The position numbers and the translations under genes are program-made. The notes under the pieces are model-generated. The model had not been told where the DNA came from. It did no database searches and was given only the letters and a program-made list of their open reading frames with translations. A stretch of DNA of 64,000 bases from Pseudoscleropodium purum (taxonomy: Eukaryota; Streptophyta; Bryopsida; Hypnales; Brachytheciaceae): contig OZ017804.1 in assembly GCA_963969395.1 (NCBI GenBank), positions 5,580,001 through 5,644,000 of the forward strand, written 5' to 3'. Shown here in pieces: positions 22,743-34,687 of the stretch. Position 1 is the stretch's first letter. Each line of letters starts with the position of its first letter.

Positions 22743-23900
22743 CTACACCTGGTCCAACGATCTTCGTCTACAAGTCGCCACATGCTCTTCGAGACACCGA
22801 AAGATATCAGAAGTAGATTGTGCGCTGTCCCAGAAGCTCGCCTTTTCCCATTGCTTGGATGCCAAATCAAACAAAACAAAATGATCACGCATGCCCTCTC
22901 TGACATCGTTTCTACTCAGCAACGTGTACATGAGCACGTATCGATCGCAAAAGCTTGCAAGGATGGACTCCTTTGCAGAACCCACCAGCCATGAATACAT
23001 CTCGCCCGGGATACGAGCAAATGGCCTCCACGTTTGCCTGATTACGTCCACCAACTCCCACACGGAAACGAAAAATCCTCCATCTTCCATGACAACGAAC
23101 AATCGGTTGTCCCAGCATCCCAAGGCACCCCCAACTCCGTCATTTTCGGGAGGGTTGAGCGTCGTCCATTTGTCTTCCTTCAGAGAATACACTTGGATCG
23201 TGGTTGTCTGCCACCAAGTGTACACACAGTCATTCCACTGCACACAAGACTTCATACATGTCGGCCATGGCTGGCTAGTAATGGCAGGAATTCGAGAAGG
23301 GCAGATCTTCTGATTCCCAGACTTTCGCGAACAGATATCAATGGAGGTATCTATATCGACGCCGCCGATGATGGTTAGGACCTTGTAGGGCATGTCAGAG
23401 GTATCCACTGCCATGGCTACAACACGAGGTCCTTCAGGCACTTTTAGGAACCTCGCTACGGCATATCTTTGCTTGAAATGAGTATCATAGATTTCTTGTA
23501 ACCAGTAAATGATCGAAACGAAGACCAAACCGTTCACAGAAAATGGAACAAAGTCAGGGTTCAACTTGGTTGAAAAGTCAGGGCTCAACAGGGATGAATA
23601 GTTCACAGGCAAACGCTTCCATCTCCACTGGCCGGATGAAATCTGCAGAGTCAGAATGCCGACGTGATATGGTTCTTGTACTCGGTTTACCGGGTACACT
23701 ATGACAAAGTAGGGCTTCTGAACTCTCTCAGTAAAGCACCGTCGTTGTTGTGCTAATGCATTCCACTCCTTGCATACTCCACGGAGCTGGAAGAAACTCC
23801 ACAATGGCAACCTCAGGTACACATTTTCTAGGTCAACGTATTGCTGCAGCTTGCCCCACTTGTTGGGATCCATGGTGCTGTTGGAGGAAGCCATGTCCAT
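22743..23900 (-). CDS. F-box/kelch-like protein, copy 3 (intact)
   Basis: Single exon, 385 residues, starting MDMASSNSTMD. This is the first in-frame ATG, and the leader codons before it are non-ATG. The F-box (YLRLPLWSFFQLRGVCKEWN) is at about residues 27-55. A kelch-like C-terminal half follows (TWWQTTTIQVYSLKEDKW, GGALGCWDNRLFVVMED, VWELVDVIRQTWRPFARIPG). It is nine residues longer than copy 2, mainly through an extra stretch around YSSLLSPDFSTKLNPDF. It is likely an SCF ligase substrate receptor acting with SKP1 and cullin 1; the target cannot be inferred. The sequence upstream differs from copies 1 and 2 and looks like a foreign promoter and leader, so its expression may have diverged. 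Confidence 0.85.
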   Translation of the reverse strand: MDMASSNSTMDPNKWGKLQQYVDLENVYLRLPLWSFFQLRGVCKEWNALAQQRRCFTERVQKPYFVIVYPVNRVQEPYHVGILTLQISSGQWRWKRLPVNYSSLLSPDFSTKLNPDFVPFSVNGLVFVSIIYWLQEIYDTHFKQRYAVARFLKVPEGPRVVAMAVDTSDMPYKVLTIIGGVDIDTSIDICSRKSGNQKICPSRIPAITSQPWPTCMKSCVQWNDCVYTWWQTTTIQVYSLKEDKWTTLNPPENDGVGGALGCWDNRLFVVMEDGGFFVSVWELVDVIRQTWRPFARIPGEMYSWLVGSAKESILASFCDRYVLMYTLLSRNDVREGMRDHFVLFDLASKQWEKASFWDSAQSTSDIFRCLEEHVATCRRRSLDQV

Positions 23901-23955
23901 CAAGAGCTTTGAGCAGACTTGCCCAGATTCTCACGTTCCAGGAGAGAAGTGCAGA

Positions 23956-24870
23956 CGACAAAAAAAAAGCAACACGCCAAAACCTCCCCTTAGACCTCAC
24001 TACAGAATAAGAAGCTACACACTTAGTGATGGAAAATCAAACGAAACCCTACAAAACTAATAAAAAAGAGCAGAGAAATCACGGTAATTGTTTAGCACTA
24101 AATAAAACGAAGTAAATATTTTCTACTATTCAGAACATCCAAGGTACTCAACAATAAAGTACTCTCCAAACTGAAGAAAATGCGATATGAATGGGGTTCC
24201 AGTGCTTCCATGGTGGTTTCTTCTTCAAGACCAAGATCTTCAATGTACAAAATTCTACGGGGAAAACAAATTTCGCCAAATTAAGTATTGTGGAAATCGA
24301 GACAGACCTTTCGTTAATAGACTGTTTCCCCTTCCACTGAAGCTCCAACAAAAACAAGAAGTCGCCAGCAAAATCCGCAGAAAGATCTTGAAGTGCTAAA
24401 CCCCTGAAAACCCTAAAAGATCAACTGTGGAGTCCCCTTTCATCAGTCGTCCACCCACCAAATCCTCCAGGAACAAGCGCAATTCAATTTCGAAGCCCTA
24501 CAATGCATGGTCCAAGAGAATTTCTGCCTTCGAGACACACTCAACAGAGACACAACCCCATCTAAGAGCCACACCCCAACTCGCCAAACTCAAACGTAGC
24601 CAACACAACAGGAAATCCAATCGCAACGGAAACATCAGAAACCCAAACACGAGCGCCCTTGATCAACGGTTCCCGGGGTTTATTTTCCAGTGGCGCTACA
24701 TCGACGGCTGTGAGCAACCTTGAGCACCCTATCACCTTTTTCAACCACAATCAACGGCCCATGTTCACCGCCTTTTAAAATCACATTAACGGTGCTTTGG
24801 ATTCTTTTTAATTTTCCCAAAAATCATCATAGACTTGATTTTTTTTCTTTTGTTAGCAGTGAGGTATTTG
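23956..24870 (-). promoter_or_regulatory. Inserted promoter-like segment upstream of F-box copy 3
   Basis: About 915 bp replaces about 90 bp present at this position in the other two copies. It is richer in G+C than the flanking repeats. Read on the minus strand toward the F-box gene, it contains ATGGGCC (site II type) at 24756-24762 and a telo-box-like TTTAGGGTTTTC near 24410, then leader-like sequence. This combination is typical of promoters of plant housekeeping and translation genes. No coding frame in it is convincing. That it drives the F-box gene is inference. Confidence 0.5.
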
Positions 24871-25599
24871 GCACAAGGTGGCCATCTTAGAAATAAATTT
24901 TGGTTGTATGTTAATTAGCCCCTTTAGCATGTTGGAAATCACTTATTTTATGACAATTCAATTCACTTAAAGTCTTCGGATTTTCAAGTAGCTAATTCAT
25001 CATAGGATATTGGTAGCTAGAACACCATGGGTTATTAGTAGTTGAAGCACTATGGAATGCTAGTAGCTAAATGACAATGGGATCACCAAATATCTCACTC
25101 AACACCTTTCTTTTCTGGTTGGATGGCTAATTATACTCTCACATTTGTTTTGTCTTTTTTCTATACTTGAATACAACAAGTTAACATGAGGTCATTACAA
25201 ATTCAATGTGAACAAAGTAGTGAAAGAGCTATAATTGATAAAACTTATTAGAAGATGAAGCTTGCAAGACTTGTATACTTTCTAGATCTTACACACCTAT
25301 TAATTTAAAGATTCACATAAGTTACAAATTGACAAAACTTGAATCTAATTCACTAAAAAAATGCATTTCAAACTATTGATCAATTTGTTATTACATCAAA
25401 TGCAACTTGAAATAATATATATTAGAGTCCTCTTGACTTTGTTATGTGATATTTAATGCTTTCCTAGGTACAATTTTACATGAACTTCATATACTTTATT
25501 TCAATTGTAGTAGCTTCTTTGAAGTTGTAACTTTTAGAAAAGGTGTAATTTTATGAAGCTTTTTAGACCCTTTTCTTAATTTATAAAATTCCAATGTAT

Positions 25600-28500
25600 A
25601 AAATAGTTTAAATTCTTTTGAAAAATCATAAAATTTCAAAGAAATACTAATATTTCAAAAAAGTTCATAAAGCAATGGCATCTTGTGTAATATTGACAAT
25701 GACAACTAATGTGCTTTTTTGAAAGGTCATAGAAAGAAAAGGCATCTAGGATACATGGTTTATACTATGAACTTGTCTACAAAATGTTTCTACCTCGAAC
25801 ACATGAGGTAGAAAGCTATTATGATCAATGTAAATCTTTCAATTTTTGAAATGGAGCTTGAGGTTCCAAAATGATGGGAAGTAGGGTGGTTGCAAGAAAC
25901 ACCTATTCTATTTGGTTTCACACATTCAATGCAAAAGTTGTTTTGTGCCATAAATATTGTAGAAATTATCCAACAAATGAGTTAAACTCAAAAAAAAGCT
26001 TCCTATAGTAATAGAAAATATACTTGAATTATTTCAATTTTTTCAAAATCAATTAAGTTGGTGAAATTGAATTTCAAACATGTGATATACATGTGATTTT
26101 GGAGATTTTCAATACTATTCAGTACTCAACATGATGAGTAACATCAAATTGGTAGGCTACCTTTTCTATTGTAATACACTTTTTTAGAAGAGGGATTACC
26201 AACAACTTGCTCTAAGTGTGTTTAACATTGGCTTGAAATGTGCTACATTTAGCATGAATTTCTCAACAATTAAATAGGATATTTTAGTTTTTCCTTGAAC
26301 TTTCCTCATTGCTCTTAGTTGGCAACAATGACAACTACTAGAAGAGTTTTTTGGGGGGCCAAGAGGACTATTTTAGGCTTGTGTTCTTTGCAGTTCCCAA
26401 CAATTAAAGAATGCTAGGCTATCAAAAAAAATTTAATTCTTAAATTATTAAAATATAAAAAAAGTTGAGATTAAAAAAAAATCTGAAATTTTTTTTTTTT
26501 TTAAATGACACGGGAGTCATTGTGCTATGTTAGACAACATCTGCTGTGAGTTTAGAGTAGCCGAGAACCTTGGAGAACTCACAACCCTTCAAACTAGGTG
26601 AATCTCCTTTAATGTTTTTACATATACTTTTCAAATGCATTATCTAATTTCAAAAAAATAGAAATGTGAAAGTCTCATTTTTTTGGTTAATCATAGCATA
26701 TGGCTTAGAATAATATTTCAAGGTATATAAGGACTCTATAGAACTAGTGTGGGATCCATTGTGCTTCCAATTTATCAACATAGAATCCTTTTATGGTGAT
26801 TTTATTATTACCATCTATCTATATTATCTAATGATACACTCATAGTATTCATAGTACAAATAGTATTGATAGACCAAAAATTAAAAACACAACAAATAGT
26901 ACAAGTGTTTTTTGCAATCACCTAGTAAGAAAAGGAAGGTTATTTCATCATTTTGTTGAATAACAACTTTGACGATAAATTTTCTTTTGTCATAGAATTG
27001 TAATAGTCTATAATTCATATTTTATATTAACATAGGAAATATACGTTTTTATTAAAGGGATTCAAATTCAAAGTTTTAGCTCTTCTAATCAAAATTTTGA
27101 TTTACAACTAGTTGTACTCCACATTGGAAGAAGAATTTAGGCTACAAAGCAATATACATGAAAGTTAAATAAATATTGACAAACAATAGAGAAATTATTG
27201 CTTGCATAGAGCCATTTATGAACCCAATGCTTAACCTAATCATGGTCTTTACGCATAGGTCTAACTCTACAATTTCTAGTCAAATTTGGTACACATCCTA
27301 AAGTTCTAATTACTAACAACAATTTAAATAGAAAGCAACTTTTTGCTTGCATGCACCTCTACAGTCCCCTCCCTAACCTTGCATGATTGCACCCATTCTA
27401 ATAAAATATCAATCTACCAAAATTAGTAGCCCTAAACCAACACCTATGTGTCATTTACTTCATCAACAACAAACCTTTGCAATTCCATAACCAAAATTAC
27501 AAAAATCCCAAAGAACAATACATCTCTAATTGCAAGTGGAAAAGAACTTACTTACTACAAACAAATATTAAGAAAATGTCAAAAGATTTCTTAGCATATA
27601 AGAACCAAAGCAAGAAAGCGAGCATGATTGTAAAATGACAAGAAATTCATGTACCTCATACTAGAGTTCAAAAACTTATATTTACCCCTAAAGGTTTTTA
27701 ACTATGTCTCCACAAAAAAAAAAGCTCTAAAACTGTCATTTCTAGTGCAAGTACCAAATTCTAGAAAAAAGAAGTTCTTGGACATACATAACCATAGGAT
27801 CTTGTAGTACAATGGTTCGAGAAGATGTAGAAAAATTTCTAGAAATTTCCACCATGTAAATTGCAAGATATTAGTGTTTGAATTGACAAAAATCTTTTTT
27901 TGACCCTTGTGAAAATACTGGTAGCTACACTTTATAGGGTCACATTTTTATGAAAAAATCTCTAAAATAGTTGTGCCTCTTTGGATTCATTCTTCAAGTC
28001 AATTTGGCTACATACTTGAAAATTTTTAGATTGTTTGGAATTGTACAACATATAGAAAAAGTATACTAAGTAGAAAGAAGTAAAAAATGTAACAAAAAAT
28101 TAAATTGTCAAGAATTTAATTATGGAGTTGAAAATTGTCAATCCCAATGGTTGTAGTTTTTTAATTAAAAAGATTCATCCTATGATATTTTTTTCAAAAA
28201 ATATTGAAAATTGAGTTAAATAAAGGACTTGAAAGTTTATATTAGTGTGGAGAATCCATAAATACTAGCAAACTAAAACTCCATATAACTTTCACCTCAA
28301 ATTTTCATGTTCAAAGCTTTCCACATGTATATAAATCTTGATTACCAATTTCAAATTTTTATTTCTTGAAAAAGTGATTTTTAAGAATTTTTTTGAACTC
28401 TCTGCCTTAGCCTGAAAACTACATATTATGCAATAACTTTTTAACCATATAGTCAAAAGTTACAAAAATTGTTGAGCCTTAAAGCTACTCTTTGACCACA

Positions 28501-31490
28501 TATTTTGTGAAAATTTCAAGAAATAAAAATAAAAATTCCATTTGTGATGAGATGCCAAAAATATTTGTAATGCCCAAAAATAGTGTTTGGGACTTTAGGA
28601 GTTAATTGGATTCCTAGCCAAATTGCAATCTTGTAATTTCGCTTCCTGTAAGCAACACAAGTTTCTAATGTTGTTGCCATGTGATTGTGGTTGCCTTCTA
28701 CCTCAAGTTCCTACTCTTTGGAATTACAGTGTTCCTCAATCCAAATAATTCTACACTATTCATTGATGATTTAAAGAAAACAATTTAGAAAGATGTCTAA
28801 GCGGCTAGCTTCTACTAGCTCATTGTCATTTTAGCTAGAGTGATGACACTTAAAAACATTAGAACTATTGTACAAAAAGTCTAATCATGTATAATAATTA
28901 TAAAGAAATACCTACTTAAAGCCTAATGCCAAACCAAAATGTGGGAAAAAAGAAATGATAGAACCCCGATACATGTTAGACAATCTTTGATTGTACACTA
29001 ACCATAACCATATATAATTGGTGTACATCCCTTTATCATTTAGTACATCCACTAATGAATTCATTCATAAAAATATTATGAATGCTTATGAACATTGATG
29101 ATAGGAAATTGAATGCACTTTTGAATGGCCCCTTAAAGTAACATTTTTGAGTGCTCATGTATTTGTCAAATTCAACAAAACATGGTATGAGCACAATCTA
29201 ATGGACTCTTTCTATGGTCTCAACATCCCTTTCTATGAATGTATCTTAAGAGGATTTCCTTGTGCCTATCAAAGCAATCTTTAGTTGCCTATGCTAATTT
29301 TGAATGGATTTCCAAATACTAATATTGGCTAGATTTTGTAAAGAACACAAAAAAATCCAAAATTCAAAATGGGATTGTGCTACATTTGGAAGAGAATAAT
29401 CAAAATGAAGACACCTAAAAAAACATTTTAAACATTGGGCTTCAACTTTTTTGTTGCCCTTAGTTTGACAACAAGACAAAACTAGTCTTGAAAAGTAGCT
29501 TTGCCTTACTCACAAGTGTTGGTCGCATACCCAGAGAGAATTAGCTCTCCAACTAGACCCCAAGTTTTTTGTGTAGAGCAATTGCCAACTTGATTTCCGA
29601 AATGGAGCTCATGTCACTCCCTTTCTCTACTCCTCCTTGATTTTAGAATTTGTAAAGCCCACTCTTATTTCCATCCATTGAAGCTCACTCCAATACACTT
29701 AGGAGTGTAAACTTCCTTAGCGAACATGACTAATTCAAAATTAGAGAACTAGACAAGTTTGTCGAACCCTATTTCTTGTCACTTCAATTTCTTGCGGACA
29801 AATGGGGAAATTTAGGAAACCTAGGTGGGTAGAACATCCCCATTACATGACTTTTCCTATCAATTTCTTTAAAAGAATTCCATTCTAAATAGTTTAAAAT
29901 AAATAAAACCCAAGATGTAACTACCAAATTAAAACCATCTCAAATGGAACCATTAAGCTATCAAAACATCTCTTCAACACCTTTTTTAGAAAGAGTTTTC
30001 ATAATAAACCAAATAAAGATCATATTAAGAACCTATATGGTAAATATTCCATCAAGGTACAAATGTCGTCATAAGAGACTACCATACTATCTATGCTATA
30101 CAACTAAACCCTTTAAATCACTAGGATTTAGACCCAAAAAAAAATATGCCATAAACTTGAACCGAAGTTGCAAATTGGTAATTTTTAATCTAAGAGGCCA
30201 TGAACCTCACCTACACCTATAGAATGAAACAAACGCGTAGTTGGTTAGAATGTGCATGTCAAGTGTCTTTAGCTCACAACAAAGTGTTATAGCAATTACC
30301 AAAGAAAAAACACCAAGCAAATCTCAAAACTTTACATAGTAATATGGCAATGACAACATAGTCCAAATTGCAATACACAGAAAAATGCCCCCTACAAGAC
30401 ACTTGTGAAGAAGCCATCTATGACATCTTTGCTCCAAACACTCCAAAAAACACAAAAACACTTTTAAATTACTAGTAGAAGGTAGCTTGTAGAGGATGGA
30501 CAATGGTTGTAGCTACATATTTATACTACAAGCAATCATCACAATCTAGCCAAGGTCAAATGTGCCTTAGTTTTCAAAATAAAAAGAGGGAGAAATTTAA
30601 ATGAACATGTGCCACAAAGTTCCCACTTGTATGATTCAAAAAAGAGGGGGAAAATTTCAAGTGAATGTGTACTAGAAGGTTCTCTTAAGGGTGATTTCAA
30701 AAAAGTGTGCACCCCATGAATAATTAAAAAGTCGTCATTCTTTAAAGTTCCTTGACATGGTTGGTGTTTAGATAAAATTATGGCAACCAGTGGACTAAGA
30801 GACCAAGTCAAGTCAGCTACATTTGTGGTCTAAATAATTTTAAATCAAAACCTTGTTCATCAAAAAAGCACTAATAATTTGAAAAATTCTTTTATCATTT
30901 TATAATCAAGTGAGCCCCATCAAACAAATGGAGAATTTTTGAAAAAACCACCTTCTAATGGTCAAAATAATTTCAAATCAAAGCCCAAAGTAAGACTAAT
31001 CATTTTACGTTTACTTTTAATTTTAAAGAAACATCTTTCATTTTGTAATAGCAAAAGTAGTCAATTAAAGTCCCATCAAACAAATGATTGGAAATTTTTT
31101 AAACTACCACCTACTAGTCTTTTAAGTAAGGAAAAAATACAAGTATACAACTATTGTGTTATTTACCTATTGAAAAACATATACTTTCAATAGTGTCAAT
31201 ATATTTTATTGGAATTAATAACTAATTGGATATCTCTACTACCTAAAAATTGGAAGGACTACAAGGTTGGGTGGGAGGGATTTCTAGTAAAAATGACAAT
31301 TTTTAACTTATTACCATTTAAACTTTTCTTAAAGGAATACATTTAAATATTAAATAGCCTTAAAAAGTATACTACTTAATATTGAAAAATAAAAATCAAG
31401 AGTACCCACATCTCAAGGTAGTTCTTTAAAATTAAGTAAAAGGAGCCCTTTAAGAGATCTAACCCTTCTAACAAAGCAAATTATATTTAC
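25600..31490. other. AT-rich, gene-free repeat region
   Basis: Contains the diverged partner (27710-28570) of the repeat at 10975-11840, and a TTAA-type terminus at 28589-28605 (GGGACTTTAGGAGTTAA). A weak direct duplication at about 30848-30961 and 30990-31120 shares CCCATCAAACAAATG. Open frames are short and without motifs. No transposase or retroelement protein was recognised. Confidence 0.6.
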
Positions 31491-31493
31491 ACC

Positions 31494-31985
31494 AAGAGTT
31501 TTAGGGTTTAGGGTCCGACTATTGTGCTGATGGTGGACGCTGCGACCATCGAGGTAAGCCAACGATTATGATCGATTCAGTCAATTATGATCGACTTCGG
31601 TTCTTCTTTATATTTCGAATTTTTGCGTATTTGGTCTATTAGAGACCGCATCTAGCATCACAGATGTTGCCACAGATTGTAACTGAATGTTACAAGTCAG
31701 CTTAGTTCAATCTTTTCGGGTGTCACAGTGCACAATTGCAGCCCCGAGGCTCTGTCTTCTGTTTCAAACCCGGCCCTAAGCGCTTCTGAAACTTAGAGCT
31801 TCAGAATCTCGAAGAAATTCGAAGCTTCTCGTTGAAATTGCGTTGCTGATATATTTTGCATTCGTGGAGGACAAAGTCGAAAAACCTGATACCCCTACTA
31901 GGGTTTGGGTGACAGATTTGCAGGTTGTCAAATTGTACCCAACATGATTAGGGTGTAGGGTTTTTAGGGTTTAGGGTGACAGATT
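31494..31985 (+). promoter_or_regulatory. Telo-box-bearing promoter/leader of the Rpp14-like gene
   Basis: TTTAGGGTTTAGGGTCC at about 31499-31515 and TTTTAGGGTTTAGGG at about 31964-31978 are telo-box-like motifs, which in plants are common near transcription starts of ribosome- and RNA-processing genes. A ~27-bp direct duplication (GGGTGACAGATTTGCAGGTT) occurs at about 31906 and 31974. Confidence 0.5.
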
Positions 31986-32256
31986 TGCAGGTTTGTTGCC
32001 GAATTAGACTCAATGCAATACTTTTTTCTTCAAAATTGTAACATCTAGTTTTGTATCCAAATCTCGATTAAGAATCGCCTCTATGCGTAACTGTAGTCTT
32101 CCACTCTGGCTTCCCTATTTATTGCAGGGAGTGACGTTTCTTTTAGTTTTAGGTGAAGAAGAGGCGGTCAATTTCTGGCAGGCAACTCAATTGAGTGAAT
32201 TGACTGACGATTCTTTGTGTGTGCAAGATGCTTTACAGGCGAGGCCTTCCTTCTAG
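31530..32256 (+). CDS. Possible spliced 50-residue upstream open frame
   Basis: ATG at 31530 opens MVDAATIE, followed by a consensus donor (GAG|GTAAGCC at 31554). A good acceptor (TATTTATTGCAG) at 32127 continues in phase as GVTFLLVLGEEEAVNF and so on, to a TAG at 32254-32256, just 15 bp before the Rpp14-like ATG. It is not in frame with that gene. It may be a small upstream peptide on the same transcript, or simply a spliced leader whose frame is open by chance. No homologue is recognised. Confidence 0.3.
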
Positions 32257-32271
32257 AGTTAGGGTTGGAGG

Positions 32272-32723
32272 ATGCCGGCAAGGAAGTCGCGAGGACGGCG
32301 CAAGCTGGGTCACACTTACATTCGTCTCCATCTGTACGCCTTCAATCTCTGCTGAGTGATTTCATTTTAATTGGCGATTGCGCATCGCACGATCGTGGTG
32401 ATTCACATCGTTGAACTTCTGGAACGCTTGAGTGATTCTTTGGTGTGTGTTTTTCGGACAGAAATTGCGATTCTTCTAAACTCAAGGCATCGGAGGATTT
32501 GTTCACCGAAGCTTTGGACTCGGCACTCACAACCTTGTATGGTTGTATCGGCGGTGCGCTGAACTGGGATCTTGTGAAGTTCCAAAACGAGATTGGCATT
32601 GCCACAATTCAATGTCAGCAAAGGTACCTGGCACTCGAATTGCTCTTCACCTGCATTCAAAAAAGGAACTTGTCAAAGTCACGATTTGGGTTATGCGACA
32701 CTAGTGGTTTTCTAAAACCCTAA
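32272..32723 (+). CDS. Rpp14-like RNase P/MRP protein subunit
   Basis: Two exons, 32272-32333 and 32462-32723 (TAA), with a 128-bp GT-AG intron, 107 residues. After a basic start (MPARKSRGRRKLG), the order TYIRLHL, then SALTTLYGCIGGALNWDLVK, then IGIATIQCQQRYLALELLF and CDTSGFL follows the alpha/beta fold pattern of the Rpp14/Pop5 family: a strand, a helix before a [LF]xGxxGGAL turn, a strand, and a helix. It aligns by eye better with Rpp14 than with Pop5. Such subunits help ribonuclease P mature the 5' ends of tRNAs, and in some species act in RNase MRP on pre-rRNA. An in-frame TAG lies just upstream of the ATG. Telo-boxes upstream suit an RNA-processing gene. Identification rests on a weakly conserved family and needs a profile search. 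Confidence 0.6.
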
Positions 32724-34687
32724 TCACCTTCTTTTTCAGAACTTTGACACCCCCTAATCATTGCAATGAGTTGTGATCAATGATCGGTAGCGCTTTGGGT
32801 TCCCAGTGTTATGTGCTAATGCAAAGTCCATTAAGCTTAAGATTGGTTCAGAGGACCTGCCATGTAGACCCGGCGTTCTACATACAGTAGTATTGAAATC
32901 AATGATATCCTATCTAGAGGGATTTAGTTTATTTATATAATCCATAGTTCAATGAGATCAATCGGTAGGGACTCTTCATCATGATTTTTTATTAGAGCTT
33001 CTAAGTGGGCCGCGACCATAACCTAGTAGTTGTTCCAACCTTTTGCAAACCCTACTTGCTCTGCTCCTTAGGATTTGTGATTATTAGGGTCTTGGAACAG
33101 TGCCCTGAAAGTAAGATTCGCGGCTCCATCTAAGAGGGTCTTGAAAGCATTGAACCTATAGGTTTCGAGAAACCCTATTGTATGCTAATGTTCTCCTTTG
33201 TGTGCACTTCATTGCAACGTCTACCCAAATGCGTCTCTGACTTTAAAATCTTGTACAAAAGCGCATAGATGACTCGTAGGAATCCTCTGTGATGTGTTGA
33301 CAAGAATATATAAAAATCTAGATACCTTAAATTATAGCAACTAAGTTATGCTCAGCTCTTGGAGGATGGTTACCTTATTTTCAAACTAGCGTAGGTCGGA
33401 GACCCTGACATGGTTGGCTGTGATGTTTTGACAGTGATGAAGAGAGAATATGGGCAGCAGTAAGCTTCCTGACCCAAGTGAGGGGCTCGCCGTGTCGCCT
33501 TCAAGTTCTGGAATCGTCTCCCTCTCTCCTACCTGCTTCGGAGCTCCCTCACCCTCATGTAGACTTGTGAAATGCGCATCTATGAAATGTTCTCAATTTG
33601 TACATTTACCAACAGCCTTCCAACTAGATTGCCTAATAGTTTCAGGGGAGGACGGTTATGACTGTTAGTGCGTGTTGCACTAATTTTCCGAAGCCACAGT
33701 ATTTGTAATTATGTAAGTATTACAGGCTTAAAATATTAATCTATTGTGCTGTATTCGTTTCCACGCAAGTAGATGTTTGCAGTGACACATATTCTGCAGT
33801 GGCACTAATTGGACAAATCTATTTAGTGAGTTCCAAGGTTTAAGTAACTTCGTAACTCAAATTTATAGAATAATATGTTCCATTCTGAGACTTGCGAGGA
33901 GGTCAAAATCTATGCGGGAAGTATGTAATTGGCACTTTTTCCGGAATTGGACTTGAGAATTGAGTTACTCAGCGAAATTCAAATTGGAAAGAAGCAAATT
34001 GTTATGACTGATCTCACAATCTATTTCTTCTTCAGTAACTATCCGCCACCTGTCGAGTATCATATAGAATAGGGTGAGGAGCCATAATCAAGACTAAATT
34101 ATAAACAAAGAGATGTGACTAAATGCAATCTAATATCTAAAACAAGGTGAAATATGGAAGAAGGTGAAATAGTCATGTACGTTAAAGAACACGTGTCACA
34201 CTTTTTCTTTCCTTTCATATCCACACTAAAAACATCTTGTCAGTGCATAGCTCTTAATGATGTGAAGGCAAAAATATCCAAACTGAAGCTAACTCTAATA
34301 GGCAACACTAATTCATCTACTCCGTGCCAAAATGTTCAAGATGGTTTCAATTGTACAAAAGACCAATTTTGTAAGCATGCACAGAAAAAGACGAGAGCAA
34401 CAGTGTCTTTCAGATGGATACTGCAACCATTCCCAAGCTATCAGAACATTTTGACCTTGCTTCTACCGGTAATCAATGTCACTCATTCGTACAATCAAAT
34501 CGCTTTTCTGATTGTGAAAAGCACAGGAAAGTTCACGAGCAAGAGCACACAAAAGAGTTGCAAACAATTCCCCAAAATCTGTGCTTCAATTCTGCCACTC
34601 TTCAGTAGGTGGTCGTCAAAATTTGTTAGTTGGGCATGTTTAAATCCTACAATGCAATTTCATTTGCCCCTGCAGCACACGCCCCAT
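32724..34687. other. Intergenic region between two convergent genes, no gene recognised
   Basis: Moderate base composition. It should contain the 3' UTRs of the Rpp14-like gene (+) and of MOC1 (-). A 72-codon frame at 33450-33668 has no motif. A longer plus-strand frame from 34154 runs antisense into the last MOC1 exon and is treated as chance. Confidence 0.4.

Larger units (their letters stand above)
21965..25600. repeat. Segmental duplication block 3 (F-box only)
   Basis: Starts within what is the LTP promoter region in blocks 1 and 2 (GCCGCCATTTG, TGATTCTTACC). It then follows them through the F-box gene and its upstream region, ending around 25600 with further weak similarity beyond. The lipid-transfer gene itself is absent. 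About 90 bp just upstream of the F-box start is replaced by about 915 bp of unrelated sequence (23956-24870). Confidence 0.85.

Noticed and set aside
24427..24750. Short frames on both strands in the inserted segment upstream of F-box copy 3
   Set aside because: No motif, and the segment looks like promoter and leader sequence rather than a gene.
31530..31553. MVDAATIE exon as the true start of the Rpp14-like protein
   Set aside because: Its best in-phase continuation ends at a TAG before the Rpp14-like ATG, so it cannot encode that protein without an additional unsupported splice.
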